This document shows positions 10,891 through 20,744 of a stretch of DNA of 64,000 nt, piece after piece. Positions within the stretch are counted from its first letter, which is position 1. Each line of letters starts with the position of its first letter. The stretch is from Ischnura elegans (lineage: Eukaryota; Arthropoda; Insecta; Odonata; Coenagrionidae), in the NCBI RefSeq assembly GCF_921293095.1, contig NC_060258.1, positions 4,836,001 to 4,900,000 of the forward strand, in the 5' to 3' direction. The notes beneath the pieces are model-generated. The model was not told where the DNA came from, did not search any database, and worked only from the letters and a program-made list of their open reading frames with translations. Position numbers and translations under genes: made by a program.

Positions 10891-11092
10891 GCACGGTCAG
10901 TGTGCAGTTGCCCTAGCATAGTCAGAGTGCAGTTGCCCTAGCACAGTCAGAGTGCAGTTGCCCTAGCTCAGTCAGAGTGCAGTTTCCCTAGCTCAGTCAG
11001 AGTACAGTTGCCCTAACTCAGTCAGAGTGCAGTTGCCCTTGCACAGTCAGAGTGCAGTTGCCCTAGCACGGTCAGAGTGCAGTTGCCACTGT
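10891..11092 (+). repeat. 25-bp minisatellite, 8 units
   Basis: Unit GTGCAGTTGCCCTAGCAC plus AGTCAGA. Unit starts fall at 10902, 10927, 10952, 10977, 11002, 11027, 11052 and 11077, exactly 25 bp apart. Units differ by one to three substitutions. The BEL/Pao element is inserted at its right edge. Confidence 0.92.
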
Positions 11093-11097
11093 ACAGT
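11093..11097. repeat. BEL target-site duplication, left copy
   Basis: ACAGT directly outside the left LTR, matched by ACAGT at 17217-17221. Five bases is within the usual range for BEL/Pao elements. Confidence 0.85.
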
Positions 11098-11318
11098 TGT
11101 TTGATGCGGTAATGAAAGATAGTGGACTGTATCACTATAATTTTACTTCGCTGCAATTCACATCGCAGGATTCCACGAACAAAGAATACATTTGGAACTG
11201 AGTCACTAATGAGGGAGCATGGAATCTGCCCAACCTCTCCCTGCCATCGTTCAGGCGTGACTGCCTCCCAGCACTATCTCGCGCTACATCAGCGCCACAA
11301 ACGTCCACAGTCGGAACA
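11098..11318 (-). repeat. BEL 3' LTR
   Basis: Same length as the other LTR (221 bp). On the element strand it starts TGTTCCGACTG and ends CATCAAACA, with TG...CA ends intact. Differences from the 5' LTR seen by eye: A/G at 11111, G/A in the TTTGGAACTG/TTTGAAACTG site, and the terminal dinucleotide. Confidence 0.95.
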
Positions 11319-11384
11319 TACCGCCCGCCAAAAAATGGATATAGGGCCCATTTTTTAATAACACAAAATACAATGTAATTAGAA
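11319..11384 (-). promoter_or_regulatory. BEL 3' untranslated region and polypurine tract
   Basis: 66 bp between the pol stop and the 3' LTR. The minus strand ends TTTTTTGGCGGGCGGTA right before the LTR; the G-rich GGCGGGCGG is the best candidate for the plus-strand primer, although it is not a pure purine run. Confidence 0.5.
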
Positions 11385-12545
11385 TTAAACATCAGTTTCA
11401 TTTAAAGGCAAAACACAAATCTTATTAATGGGTCTCTTATATGTTCCGTGTTTTGTTCGTACTGTTACCACACGCACAAGTCCGTCGACATCAGGATGAA
11501 CCTGTTCAATGACACCTAGGTTCCAGGACATAGGAGATGTGTTGTCTTCCTTTAAAACTACTAATGCACCCGGATTAAGGTTTTTTATGACTATGGACCA
11601 CTTGTTCCTTTGCTGCAGCGTAGCCAAATAGTCATTCGACCACTTCTTCCAGAACTGCTGCAACTGCCGCTGCATCTGCTGCCATCTAGAAAGCAAGCCA
11701 ATTCTTACGTCAATTAGATCTGGTTCTGGGATAGAAGTAATGGGTTGACCAATGAGAAAATGGCCGGGAGTTAATGCAGAGGGATCGTTTGGGTCGTTGG
11801 AAAGAGCAACTAAAGGCCTTGAATTGAGACATCCTTCAATTTGGGTAACAAGAGTGGTGAATTCTTCAAAGCTCAAGCACGCCATTCCCATGACTCTTCT
11901 CAGATGATACTTGAAGGACTTAACACCAGCCTCCCTTATTCCGCCGAAGAGAGGAGCTCGGGGTGGAATGAAGTGCCAGCGTATCCCTTCTCTTATTGAA
12001 AACTCAGTCAGAGAATCATGTTTTTGAACTGTACTGACGGTCTCACGTAAGCTTCGCAACTCCTTGTCGGCCCCCACGAATGTAGTCCCATTGTCGCTGT
12101 AGATATTTTGGCACCTCCCTCGACGAGAAATGAATCTCTTAAAAGCTGCAAGAAATGCTTGAGCTGTCATGTCACTAAATACCTCCAAATGTATAGCACG
12201 CGTGGCAAGACATATGAACACTGCTGTATAGCATTTAACTCTTATTCTGGATCGTGGTGAACCTGATTTTATGAAAAAAGGTCCTGCATAGTCAATCCCT
12301 GTGTTTCTAAAAGGTGTTGAGGGATTAACTCGGTAGCTCGGAAGCTGTCCCATTAACTGTGTCGTTGCTTGAGCCCTTAACTTGCTACAAGGCAAACAGC
12401 GATGGACTATCATTCTAATCAGATTCCTTCCATTGGGAATCCAAAATCTCTCTCTCAGTGAATTCAGTAAAAATTGACCTCTCGCATGAAGAAGTCGCTT
12501 GTGTTCTTCTTGGATTATGAGTTTGGTCAAATGATGTCGTTGTGG
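11385..12545 (-). pseudogene. BEL pol segment 3: integrase and C-terminal domain
   Basis: In frame with the upstream segments after the TGA at 12546-12548. It carries the H2C2 integrase zinc finger (HKRLLHARGQFLL ... HRCLPC), the catalytic core with the first Asp in GIDYAG, the second in YSDNGTTF, and a Glu 54 residues later in GGIREAGVKS (a long D-E spacing normal for BEL), then a DUF5641-like end with W-x-L-G-V-I-E and GLVRVVTVRT. The three acidic residues are all present. It ends at TAA 11385-11387. The first ATG-like start inside is not a natural start. Confidence 0.93.
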
Positions 12546-13097
12546 TCAAATAGCAGGATGCTTCTGTTGAAAAGGAAGGTCGGAATGCTGCAATCGGCCT
12601 CCTACCCGTAGAATTCCATCCTCATAACAGATTGGATTCAGGGATTTTAAATTGCTCTTACAACTAACTGCCCCATTGACTTTCAGGTCGTGTATCTCCT
12701 GACAGAATTCACTGTACTGCGCCATCTTGATCAAAAGCTGAAGTGATTTCTCTATTTCTTCCTGAGTTAATTCACCGATTTGTCTTCTTACACGGGTAGT
12801 TCTGGAATTCTCTTTGAAGCGTAGACAATACGCCATCACTCGTTGCAATTTCCTCAGACTAAAAAACCTTTCTATGATACTAGACGTTTGAACCTTCAAG
12901 CTTACGAAGGTTTTTCTTTCCTTTTTCTGTTCTGGAATTTCTTCTGTCATTACTTGTTTACCTGAGTTCGGCCATGTAGATGGCATTCTGCGAATCCAGG
13001 AAGGTCCGTTCCACCATGTTCTATTATGGGTAAGGTTATCTGCATTTAATCCCCTGGTAATCAAATCTGCAGGATTATCTTCTGATGAAACGTGACA
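12546..13097 (-). pseudogene. BEL pol segment 2: post-RNase H linker
   Basis: Between the two nonsense codons. It begins with the conserved HVSSEDNPADLITRG block that normally ends the BEL RNase H region, followed by a linker and a GILRVGGRLQHSDLPF segment that precedes the integrase zinc finger in this superfamily. Frame is shared with the segments on both sides. The TAA at 13098-13100 replaces a codon right after a conserved Gln, and the TGA at 12546-12548 a codon after KHPAI. Confidence 0.9.
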
Positions 13098-16000
13098 TTA
13101 TTGCGCGTCTGACGTTTTTTCTTGTATCTCTGCCTCTCTATTTGCTACAAATGTTTTCCATTTACTTGGTGACGCTGCTATCCATGCTAATGTCACCGTA
13201 GAATCAGTCCACAAAAATGTCTTGAATTTAATGTGGCTAACTGCAGTAGTCACCTTTTCGAATAGACGTGCTAACACTAAAGCTGCGCACAATTCAAGCC
13301 GTGGAAGCGAGACCCGTTTCACTGGAGCCACTCTTGACTTAGCACAAAGTAGTTTAACTCTTGTCTGGCCCCTTTCATTGGTTGATCGAATATAGATGCA
13401 AGCACCATATGCCTTCTCGGAAGCATCTGAAAAACCGTGAATTTGAAGATCCCTAAGGCTTCCCTTTACAACTGCTGGCCTATCAATAAAGATTTCATCA
13501 ATTTTATGAAGTTGTGTGAACCAATGTTGCCATTGCTGTAGAATTTCGTCCGGTAGTTCTTCGTCCCAGTCTATTCCCTTTAACCAAAGTTGCTGCAAGA
13601 GAACCTTGCCAGTTATCACTATTGGGCTTATAAGACCCAAGGGATCAAAAATGGAAGAAATGACTCCTATCACCGTTCTCTTAGTGGTATGGTTCCTAAA
13701 TCTTGATTGTTGATATTTGTGAAGACCGTTGATGATCTGAAATTGGTCAGCTGCTGCATGCCAAAGAAGACCCAAAGTTGTCACCTTGTCTTGACTGTCC
13801 AGACGAAGTGGAAGGTGCACTTCTCTAAGTTCTAAGGGAATAGATTCCAGTAATGCTGGATGATTTGAACACCATTTGCGTAAGTTAAATCCACCCCTTT
13901 TCAATAGTTTAATGAGCTGGTCTTGGCATTCAAGAGCTTCGTTGAGATTCGATGCTCCGGATATGCAATCATCTACGTAGAAGTCATGAGAAAGGATTTC
14001 TGCTCCCTTTGGATAATCGCCTTCTTCGTCTTGGGCTAATTGTTGCAGACATCTAGTTGCCAGGAATGGTGCTGACGATGTGCCGTAGGTGACTGTCTGT
14101 AACTCAAAGGTTGTTATAGGTTCTGTCGTAGAGTTTCTCCATAAGATTATCTGAAACCTGCAATCCTGTTCATCTACTCGTACCTGTCGATACATTTTCT
14201 CTACGTCTGCAGTAAACCCGATTTGGTGAATCCGAAATCGAAGTATTATCGACTGCAGATCTTGTTGAACCGTTGGACCCACCATTAGGATATCATTCAA
14301 AGACTTTCCAGTAGTTGTCTTAGCAGATGCGTCGAAAACTACCCTTGTCTTTGTAGTTGTGCTAGAAGCCTTCACAAGAGGATGATGTGGCAGGTAGCAA
14401 GAAATTGTTTTAGCACAATCCGCATCTTGAATGACCTTCATGTGTCCAAGTGATTCATATTCGGCTAAAAATCCTCCATAGTCTGCACGTAGATTAGGAT
14501 TTCTGTCAATACGTCCTTCCAGATGATAAAGTCTCACTGTCGCCATTTTCAGTGAGTCTCCCAAGCATTCAGGATTTTCCTTGAAGGGTAGCCGAACCAC
14601 ATATCGTCCAGTGTCATCTCTGGTCGTGTTGTTGACAAAATGCTTCTCGCATTCTACATCTTCCTTTGATCGTGGAGGCTGTGTAAAGTTGTCCATCTCC
14701 CACAATCGTTTTAACTGATCATCAAGACTAAGCGCATTTGCAAGAAAGAATGTCTTTTTAGGAAGAAAAGGTGACACTGCCTCCTCCTGAGGATGAAAAC
14801 GTCCAGCTAGAATCCATCCCAACTCCGTATTTTGCATGACAGGATAAGGTCCTGGTCTTATCTGCCGCTCAGGTTTGAGAATGTGAAAGAAGATATCTGC
14901 TCCTATCATCAAATCTATTTTTCCCGGTTCATTGAACGCAGGGTCTGAAAGAGGAAGTTCCCTTGGAAGATTCCAATTTGCTGTATTCAAGTACGTTGAA
15001 GGTATGTCTCCTGATATTTTTGGTAGAACCAAACACTCAACTGTGATGTTGTAAGAACTAATTCTAGACTGGATCTGTAGAGTAACACAGTGTTTCACTT
15101 GAGATTTTTGCGTGTTGATACCTTCAATTGGTGTGTTTTTTCTCGTTTTCCTCAAATTTAAACGCTGCACCAGTGATTCTGTCACAAAGTGAGACTGAGA
15201 GCACGAATCTAGCAGTGCTCTACAGGTGTGGAATTTTCCGTTGCTGTCGCGTACCTTGACCATAGCAGTGGATAAAAGTACTTGAGTTTCTGACGTTCTC
15301 TTCAAAGAACAATAAGAATTGCTCGTTTGTAATCCATTGGCGTCCTCTTTCAAATCATTTTGTGAATGATGAGGTGATCCATTGGTGGAAAAAGGTTTCT
15401 GTCTTGACACGACCTTGGTGCCTTCTATCTCGTGCAGAAGAGTGTGGTGCCTTCCGCCGCAATACCTACAATTACCTGACTTGCACTTATTCATTCTATG
15501 TCCAGGTTGGAGGCAATTATAACAAAGCGAATGTTGCTTCACAAATTCATTTCGCTGTTGAACACCTCGCTTGGTAAATTCTGTGCATTTATAAAGGGAA
15601 TGCAATTGATTGCAGAATATACACTGATCATTGGCAGCTAAATACGTTTGTCTTGCATTTGTCCGGCATTGCTTATCGTGTTCCTGATGCTTGGAACTTG
15701 TTACTGCATGTTTCACGTTCTGATTGGCCTTAATCACTTCCAACGACTGACATTTATTTTCTAGAAATCCTAACAATTCATTTAAGCTTGCGAATTGATG
15801 AGAATTCATTTTTATTTCCCATTCCTTTCGAGTAGGTTCGTCGAGTTTTTCAAGAACAAGTTGTAAAAGAAGGATTTCATGCAGAGGAATTTCCAATTGT
15901 AGCGCCTGCAACGCATTGTAATTACTAACCAACTGATTGATCAATGCTCTCATGTCAACAACTGAGTCCTTACTCACTGCTGTCAGTGAAAAGAGACGCT

Positions 16001-16613
16001 TGATATGCGCTGTGGCGATAAGTTTGGGATTATCGTACCTTTTACAAACGATATCCCAAGCTACCTTGAAGTTGTCGGAAATGATGGGCAAGTTCTCTAA
16101 TAGTTTATGTACCTCACCACTAAGAGAGGACAGTAAATAATAGTAGCGTTGAATATCATCCAAGTCATCATTGTGTAAGACTAAACTGGTGAAGATATCG
16201 TGGAAATGCCGAAATTCTGTTGCATTTCCGTTAAAATTAGGCAACTTAATGTTTGGTAGCTTCAGTTGTCTTGAACGTGAACTACCTCCACCGTGATCCG
16301 AAGATTGGACTGAACGATTTGAGTCTGCTTGCTCTTCTTCCAAAATAGAGGTCATTTTTGCGAGTACTTCCATGTACATTTCCTCAAAAGTTTCTCTATC
16401 CTGTAAATGATCGTCATCATCGTCACCCAATTCCAATTGGCGTTGAACCTCGTTGTATTCTTGAAGGATATCAGGCATCCTCTCAACACGAAGCCTTAAG
16501 TTGACGATATCTGACCCCTCGTCAAACTTATCTACGTAATTCTTCATTCGGGTCAAACTCGCCTTTACCAAACCTCGAGTCTTTATTAGCATATGTTTGC
16601 CTTTAGAATCCAT
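13098..16613 (-). CDS. BEL gag-pol segment 1: Gag, protease, RT, RNase H
   Basis: A 1,171-codon frame. Residues ~115-260 are the DUF1759 Gag region (LPNIKLPNFNGN ... FRHFHDIF). There are two zinc knuckles at ~328-342 (CIFC-NQLHSLYKC) and ~362-376 (CYNCLQPGHRMNKC). A retropepsin-like DUF1758 active site LLDSCSQSHFV lies at ~465, with Cys where most proteases have Gly or Thr after Asp-Ser. RT has FDASAKT (~765) and the YVDD catalytic box (~876). The RNase H start GFSDASEKAYGACIY is at ~1063. Start: first ATG after the leader, 360 bp inside the PBS. The frame ends at a premature TAA; the BEL polyprotein normally continues. It makes virus-like particles and copies element RNA. Confidence 0.94.
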   Translation of the reverse strand: MDSKGKHMLIKTRGLVKASLTRMKNYVDKFDEGSDIVNLRLRVERMPDILQEYNEVQRQLELGDDDDDHLQDRETFEEMYMEVLAKMTSILEEEQADSNRSVQSSDHGGGSSRSRQLKLPNIKLPNFNGNATEFRHFHDIFTSLVLHNDDLDDIQRYYYLLSSLSGEVHKLLENLPIISDNFKVAWDIVCKRYDNPKLIATAHIKRLFSLTAVSKDSVVDMRALINQLVSNYNALQALQLEIPLHEILLLQLVLEKLDEPTRKEWEIKMNSHQFASLNELLGFLENKCQSLEVIKANQNVKHAVTSSKHQEHDKQCRTNARQTYLAANDQCIFCNQLHSLYKCTEFTKRGVQQRNEFVKQHSLCYNCLQPGHRMNKCKSGNCRYCGGRHHTLLHEIEGTKVVSRQKPFSTNGSPHHSQNDLKEDANGLQTSNSYCSLKRTSETQVLLSTAMVKVRDSNGKFHTCRALLDSCSQSHFVTESLVQRLNLRKTRKNTPIEGINTQKSQVKHCVTLQIQSRISSYNITVECLVLPKISGDIPSTYLNTANWNLPRELPLSDPAFNEPGKIDLMIGADIFFHILKPERQIRPGPYPVMQNTELGWILAGRFHPQEEAVSPFLPKKTFFLANALSLDDQLKRLWEMDNFTQPPRSKEDVECEKHFVNNTTRDDTGRYVVRLPFKENPECLGDSLKMATVRLYHLEGRIDRNPNLRADYGGFLAEYESLGHMKVIQDADCAKTISCYLPHHPLVKASSTTTKTRVVFDASAKTTTGKSLNDILMVGPTVQQDLQSIILRFRIHQIGFTADVEKMYRQVRVDEQDCRFQIILWRNSTTEPITTFELQTVTYGTSSAPFLATRCLQQLAQDEEGDYPKGAEILSHDFYVDDCISGASNLNEALECQDQLIKLLKRGGFNLRKWCSNHPALLESIPLELREVHLPLRLDSQDKVTTLGLLWHAAADQFQIINGLHKYQQSRFRNHTTKRTVIGVISSIFDPLGLISPIVITGKVLLQQLWLKGIDWDEELPDEILQQWQHWFTQLHKIDEIFIDRPAVVKGSLRDLQIHGFSDASEKAYGACIYIRSTNERGQTRVKLLCAKSRVAPVKRVSLPRLELCAALVLARLFEKVTTAVSHIKFKTFLWTDSTVTLAWIAASPSKWKTFVANREAEIQEKTSDAQ

Positions 16614-16972
16614 CCTTAAATTTAAGAGAATAGGGAGTAAGGTGTTTGTCTAGTAAAGGAAAAGAAAAAAGGAAAAGGACAAGGAAAGAACCAGACTAAA
16701 CGTATGACTTAGCTTACACGATCGCCGCCCGCCGCTGATACACCACAGCCGATGAACCGCGATGAGTTCCAACAGCAGATGCTCGCCCTCCTAGTATGGA
16801 GCGTAGAGGCGCCGACAAGGAGATAATGATAGAGATAGCGCCGACTGGGAGATAGCGTGGAGATTAGCGCTGCCGAGAACGCGCGTTGTCCGCCAAGGTC
16901 CGTTGGAGCTGCGTAGAAATGGCCTAGCTCGCTCGTAGCAACACGCCCTTAGAGTAAATCTTCGTTTGTAGA
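16614..16972 (-). other. BEL untranslated leader
   Basis: About 360 bp between the primer-binding site and the gag-pol ATG. On the plus strand it is comparatively GC-rich (CGCCGCCCGCCGCTG near 16725), unlike the AT-rich pol. It should contain the packaging signal, but no structure is obvious by eye. Confidence 0.6.
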
Positions 16973-16990
16973 ATCCGGCCCGAAGGACCA
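16973..16990 (-). promoter_or_regulatory. BEL primer-binding site, tRNA-Tyr
   Basis: The element strand reads TGGTCCTTCGGGCCGGAT, five bases inside the 5' LTR. This complements the 3' end of insect tRNA-Tyr (ATCCGGCTCGAAGGACCA) with one mismatch. Confidence 0.75.
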
Positions 16991-16995
16991 AAAAA

Positions 16996-17216
16996 TATTT
17001 GATGCGGTGATGAAAGATAGTGGACTGTATCACTATAATTTTACTTCGCTGCAATTCACATCGCAGGATTCCACGAACAAAGAATACATTTGAAACTGAG
17101 TCACTAATGAGGGAGCATGGAATCTGCCCAACCTCTCCCTGCCATCGTTCAGGCGTGACTGCCTCCCAGCACTATCTCGCGCTACATCAGCGCCACAAAC
17201 GTCCACAGTCGGAACA
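16996..17216 (-). repeat. BEL 5' LTR
   Basis: 221 bp, 218 identical to the 3' LTR. Its inner end reads ...CATCAAATA instead of ...CATCAAACA, so the terminal CA is mutated to TA. Promoter elements are expected here, but no clear TATA box is seen. Confidence 0.95.
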
Positions 17217-17221
17217 ACAGT
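17217..17221. repeat. BEL target-site duplication, right copy
   Basis: ACAGT directly outside the right LTR, matching 11093-11097. Confidence 0.85.
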
Positions 17222-18781
17222 TTCCATAGAACAGTCTCAGTGCAGCCAGTCGATTCATTATAATACTCTTTACTTGAAACAATAATTGAAAGCCTAGAAA
17301 AGGCTATTGAATTCCCGGTATATATTTTAACGAAGCAGACAAAACAATTAAATCTGGATAGGCAAATATGCAAAGATCCTGATTCACTGATCCATGTTGA
17401 TAAAGGAACAGATGAAGATATATCAGACGGAAATGACCAGATTTAGACTAGTCAAAGAAAAGGTAAACTGTATTCCTTATTAAGACAAAATTGGTACTCA
17501 TAAGATTGATAACTGTGAGAAAAACTTTTTCTGTGCATCAACAGACACTACCTGAAACGCACCTAAATTTACAAAATTGCTTTTGTTGAATTTCCCCACA
17601 AATGGGAGATTGCTTATAGAATAGAATTCATTGAAGGGAGCAGTTCGTACTTCATGCTGCTGAAGCTTAAATTTTAACTATGGAGCAAAATAAATTACAG
17701 TAAGATGTGGATACAAAAGAAATTTATTAAATACAAATACAATCCTTTAACACATTCGCATCCGCAAGCGTACTGGTGCGTGACCTGAAACTGGCCACAA
17801 ACACCAAAAGCGTACCCATACGCAGAATGCGTAGCGACATTTGTCAGTTGATCCTACTGCTATCTTAAGAGTTTTTTTTTAAGTTTTCCAAATCTAAAGG
17901 ATCCAATTATCCATAACTATACAGTTAATTAAGGTATAAGAATGGCCGACTCTAATCTTCTACTCTTCCAACTCAATCTTCATGATGATGTTCCACATGC
18001 CTCTTTGGCTGCCTTCCTGAAACTACAAAGAATGCAGACATCATATTGTTAGAACATGTAAAGTTCAAAGGAAAAACTGGAATTTTTAAGGATTAGCTGT
18101 GCTGTGTGCCTTAAAACCCTATAGCGATACTGGTTAGAGCATTGCAGTCAGGAGCCATCAGTTAAGGTACATTTATTTCTTAAATGACAGAATGTCAATA
18201 ATGGACAGCAATACATTGAGAAGTTAAGAAAATGTCAGGTTACAGCTACCAAAAAATGAAAAGTACTGTGCGCAGTATTTTTATGAATGTGAAATATAAA
18301 TTTGTTACATAAACTATCCCCAATTTCTCAGAAAAATCCATTTCAAATTAGTTTCATCACAACATTTTCATCTCTTTTCATAGAAAGCAATATGTCAGCC
18401 TACTCTGTAACTACTCATAGAGAACTAAAATCAGGCTTCATTTAGCACACATATTCTAAGATTATCATTTCTTTGATTTCAGCATATGTCAAGATGAAGT
18501 TTAAAGGCCAAGAGGTTCCACGGCTTTCAACAACGTATAAGAAACTGGCAAATAATGTGCGGGTATCCAAGGGTTACCAGGCCGGAAAATACCATAATCA
18601 AAATAAAGAAAAGCCTACACTAGATGCTGGGAAAACAAGCAGTATTGTTAAATGTTTCTTTCACAGTGAACAGCTCTTTCGTAGTACAGACATTATTATC
18701 ATCAAACTTGACACAAAAATGGGTACATATAATATTGACTATTGTGGTTCCACAAGAGTTCAAGGACTGTTGTAAGTCTTA
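17222..18781. other. AT-rich region, no supported gene
   Basis: Right flank of the BEL insertion. A plus-strand frame at 18473-18775 (100 codons, Lys-rich) follows a plausible splice acceptor (TTTGATTTCAG at ~18482) and could be an exon, but no family is recognised. A frame ending DEDISDGNDQI-stop near 17446 looks faintly coding. Neither is supported enough to call. Confidence 0.4.
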
Positions 18782-19005
18782 AGGCCGTTTTACATGGTGC
18801 ACGGAATTGCGCAGGTTAGAGCTGCATCAATTTCTAAAATGGCGTGGCATTGTGGGAATGCATGAACGAAATTGGAAAATGGGCTATTTCGCAGTCTAGC
18901 GTCCACGCCTGTGTTCTAGCAATTCACCGCTATACACGACGCAATTTTGACTGCCTTCGCATGTACATCAGATAGCGCAATTCCGTGCATCGTGTAAAAC
19001 CGCCT
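18782..19005. mobile_element. PIF/Harbinger-like MITE
   Basis: A 224-bp element with 31-bp terminal inverted repeats (left AGGCCGTTTTACATGG, right AGGCGGTTTTACACGA on the opposite strand; 3 mismatches in 31) and TTA on both sides (18779-18781 and 19006-19008). A three-base TWA duplication fits PIF/Harbinger. There is no open frame inside, so it is non-autonomous. Confidence 0.8.
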
Positions 19006-19085
19006 TTACTCAACATTCCATGGATATTTAACATGCCCAATCATTCCAAGGGAAGAATTAGAATATTGATTCCTCCCATGCGACA

Positions 19086-19949
19086 TCAGTAATTACCATC
19101 GGCGGCCTCCATCGTCTCCACATCTGCAGCGGGGTTCCCACCTCTCCCTCTCCTTTGGCCGCTGGCCGAATGACCTCCAATGTAGTCCCTCCCAAACAAT
19201 TTTAACAATAGCTGCTCCTGCAGTCTCTTAGGTGTCGTCCCAATGGTAATGGCAGATATATTGTCTACTTTCTGCATATAAATGTTGTATGAAGGATGCA
19301 ATAAAGCCTGAAAATAACATGTTAGCTTATAGAATGCAGTGACAGGATACTGGAACATATATATAAAGGTACTACACCAAGAAGACTTACTGTGAGCTCT
19401 GAAGGGCCTTTCTTCAAGAAATGCCGTGCATGCTGCAGCAGAATGCGCCCTTTTTCACAATCATCAGCTAAAAATGAAATAAGAATCTATTAAAAACCAA
19501 TGGAAACAATCACGATATTATATTGTGATCAGTTATCCATGACTATTCTAAATAAAAATAACATGAAATCATGAAGAACTTACCAGCATTAGCCAACAGT
19601 GCATCGATTGATGGTCTACCTTCAATGTTGGCCAAACTATTATTAATGTTGCGCTGTATCGAAACAGGCTATGGCACACTTGGCCCAATAGCCTCTGAAT
19701 TGAACCAATCGACGTCCCCTTGAATCCGTAGGGCATTCCCAATAGCATCGGCTAGAGGGGGGAAATCTTCCCCAAAACGAATGGGAGCCAGATTGGTAAC
19801 ATTACTGCCCATCTTTGGGCATCTCCTCCTCCTGCTTGGAGCAGGACGCTCACCATGCAAAACCATGATGGCCTTGCATGGCGACATATTTTCCTTCCCC
19901 ATCAGATACTCGAATTCCTCCTGCGCCTCTTTCATGTCCTGGTCCTTAC
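19086..19949 (-). pseudogene. Spliced gene or recent pseudogene with one in-frame TAG
   Basis: Three phase-compatible exons: A 19584-19949 (acceptor TTTTCATGTTGTAG, donor CTG/GTAAGT), B 19391-19467 (acceptor ATTTTTAG, donor ACA/GTAAGT) and C 19086-19307 (acceptor TTATTTTCAG, stop TGA). Exon A ends in phase 1 and B completes the codon; B ends in phase 0 and C begins in phase 0. The frame is open throughout except a TAG at 19669-19671 in exon A, one substitution from CAG. The product begins KDQDMKEAQEEFEY, has a basic RRRRCPKM patch, and ends with LLLKLFGRDYIGGHSASG, which faintly resembles the start of a BEN domain. Upstream exons are expected to the right; none identified. Readthrough, a sequencing or allelic difference, or pseudogenisation all fit. 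Confidence 0.65.
19391..19467 (-). other. Exon B of the 19-kb gene
   Basis: 77-bp exon bounded by consensus acceptor and donor. It encodes an uninterrupted DDCEKGRILLQHARHFLKKG stretch of mixed charged and hydrophobic residues, likely helical. Exact phase agreement with both neighbours is the strongest evidence that this locus was a real gene. Confidence 0.7.
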
Positions 19950-20744
19950 CTACAACATGAAAATGTAATGTTGCATATTAGACAAATAAAAGCATTTATC
20001 AAGACCTCAGAAGCGGACCTTAATAAGCATTCGCCTAAATAGAAAAGGCACTTCAGAGGGGCCTTGACCTTCTAGCGCTACCAATCACCTAATAAAGACA
20101 TGAAAAACAGCTCCATCAAGGCACTTTAAATATTTTAAAGGCTTTTCAAGAGGGACACTGACTTGCACAGTATTTACGCACACGCAGGGAAATAGTCTCG
20201 TGGAAAGTTTCCTACAGTGAGAATGGTGGCAGAGTTACATGATTTCGCGACGGAAAAAAAGCACAATCCCTTTCCATCGGGCATTCTATACATCAGGAAT
20301 ATTGAAATTCCACGGAATGTACAAATTGGCGCCACTTGTAAAGCGACCGGAAATAATGAAAATACGATATCAAAAAACTCAAGGGAAATAATTAATATCG
20401 ACCTGCAATAGGCATCACCAATAACGAAATGAACCACTTAACAAGTAATGCATCACATGGCATCTCGTGGAAAGTTTCCAACGGTGAGAACGATAGCAGA
20501 ATGACATGATCGCGCGCACATTTATATAAATTTTACATATCTGTGATCGCGCGTCGGTAGGAAATCCCAATCCCTATCCATGAAGCATACTATTCTTCAG
20601 GAGTATTTAAATTCAACGGAATGTACTAATTGGCGCCACGTGTAAAGTGACCGCAATTAGTGAATAACTTCCTCATAATGTTGCGCACTGTGTGCGCTTC
20701 TGTAGAGCCTGCCGCATATGATAACTCATTCACCTGGGAAAATG
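19950..20744. repeat. Diverged direct duplication
   Basis: About 180-200 bp at 20190-20365 recur at 20458-20660. Shared landmarks in order are TCTCGTGGAAAGTTTCC, GAATGACATGAT-like, AATCCCTWTCCAT, AGGAATWTTKAAATTC, GGAATGTACWAATTGGCGCC and TGTAAAG-GACCG. The second copy has a ~40-bp insertion. The period is about 270 bp. It lies upstream of the minus-strand exons, where a promoter or first intron could be, but no promoter element is certain. Confidence 0.65.

Larger units (their letters stand above)
11098..17216 (-). mobile_element. BEL/Pao LTR retrotransposon, near-intact
   Basis: A complete 6,119-bp minus-strand element with 221-bp LTRs, tRNA-Tyr primer-binding site, ~360-bp leader, one long gag-pol frame, a short 3' region and a 5-bp target duplication. 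Domain order is DUF1759-type Gag, zinc knuckles, DUF1758 protease, RT, A17-type region, RNase H, H2C2 zinc finger, integrase and DUF5641, the layout of BEL/Pao. Only two nonsense codons (TAA at 13098-13100, TGA at 12546-12548) interrupt an otherwise continuous 1,743-codon frame (11385-16613). The LTRs differ at 3 of 221 positions, so the insertion is young. No env-like frame is present. Confidence 0.96.

Noticed and set aside
11122-11401. Small frames in the BEL LTRs
   Set aside because: They exist in both LTRs because these are copies of one sequence; they overlap on both strands and have no domain.
20174-20437. 87-codon minus-strand frame as an upstream exon of the 19-kb gene
   Set aside because: It lies in the diverged direct duplication, its second copy is not open, and there is no donor in the phase that exon A needs.
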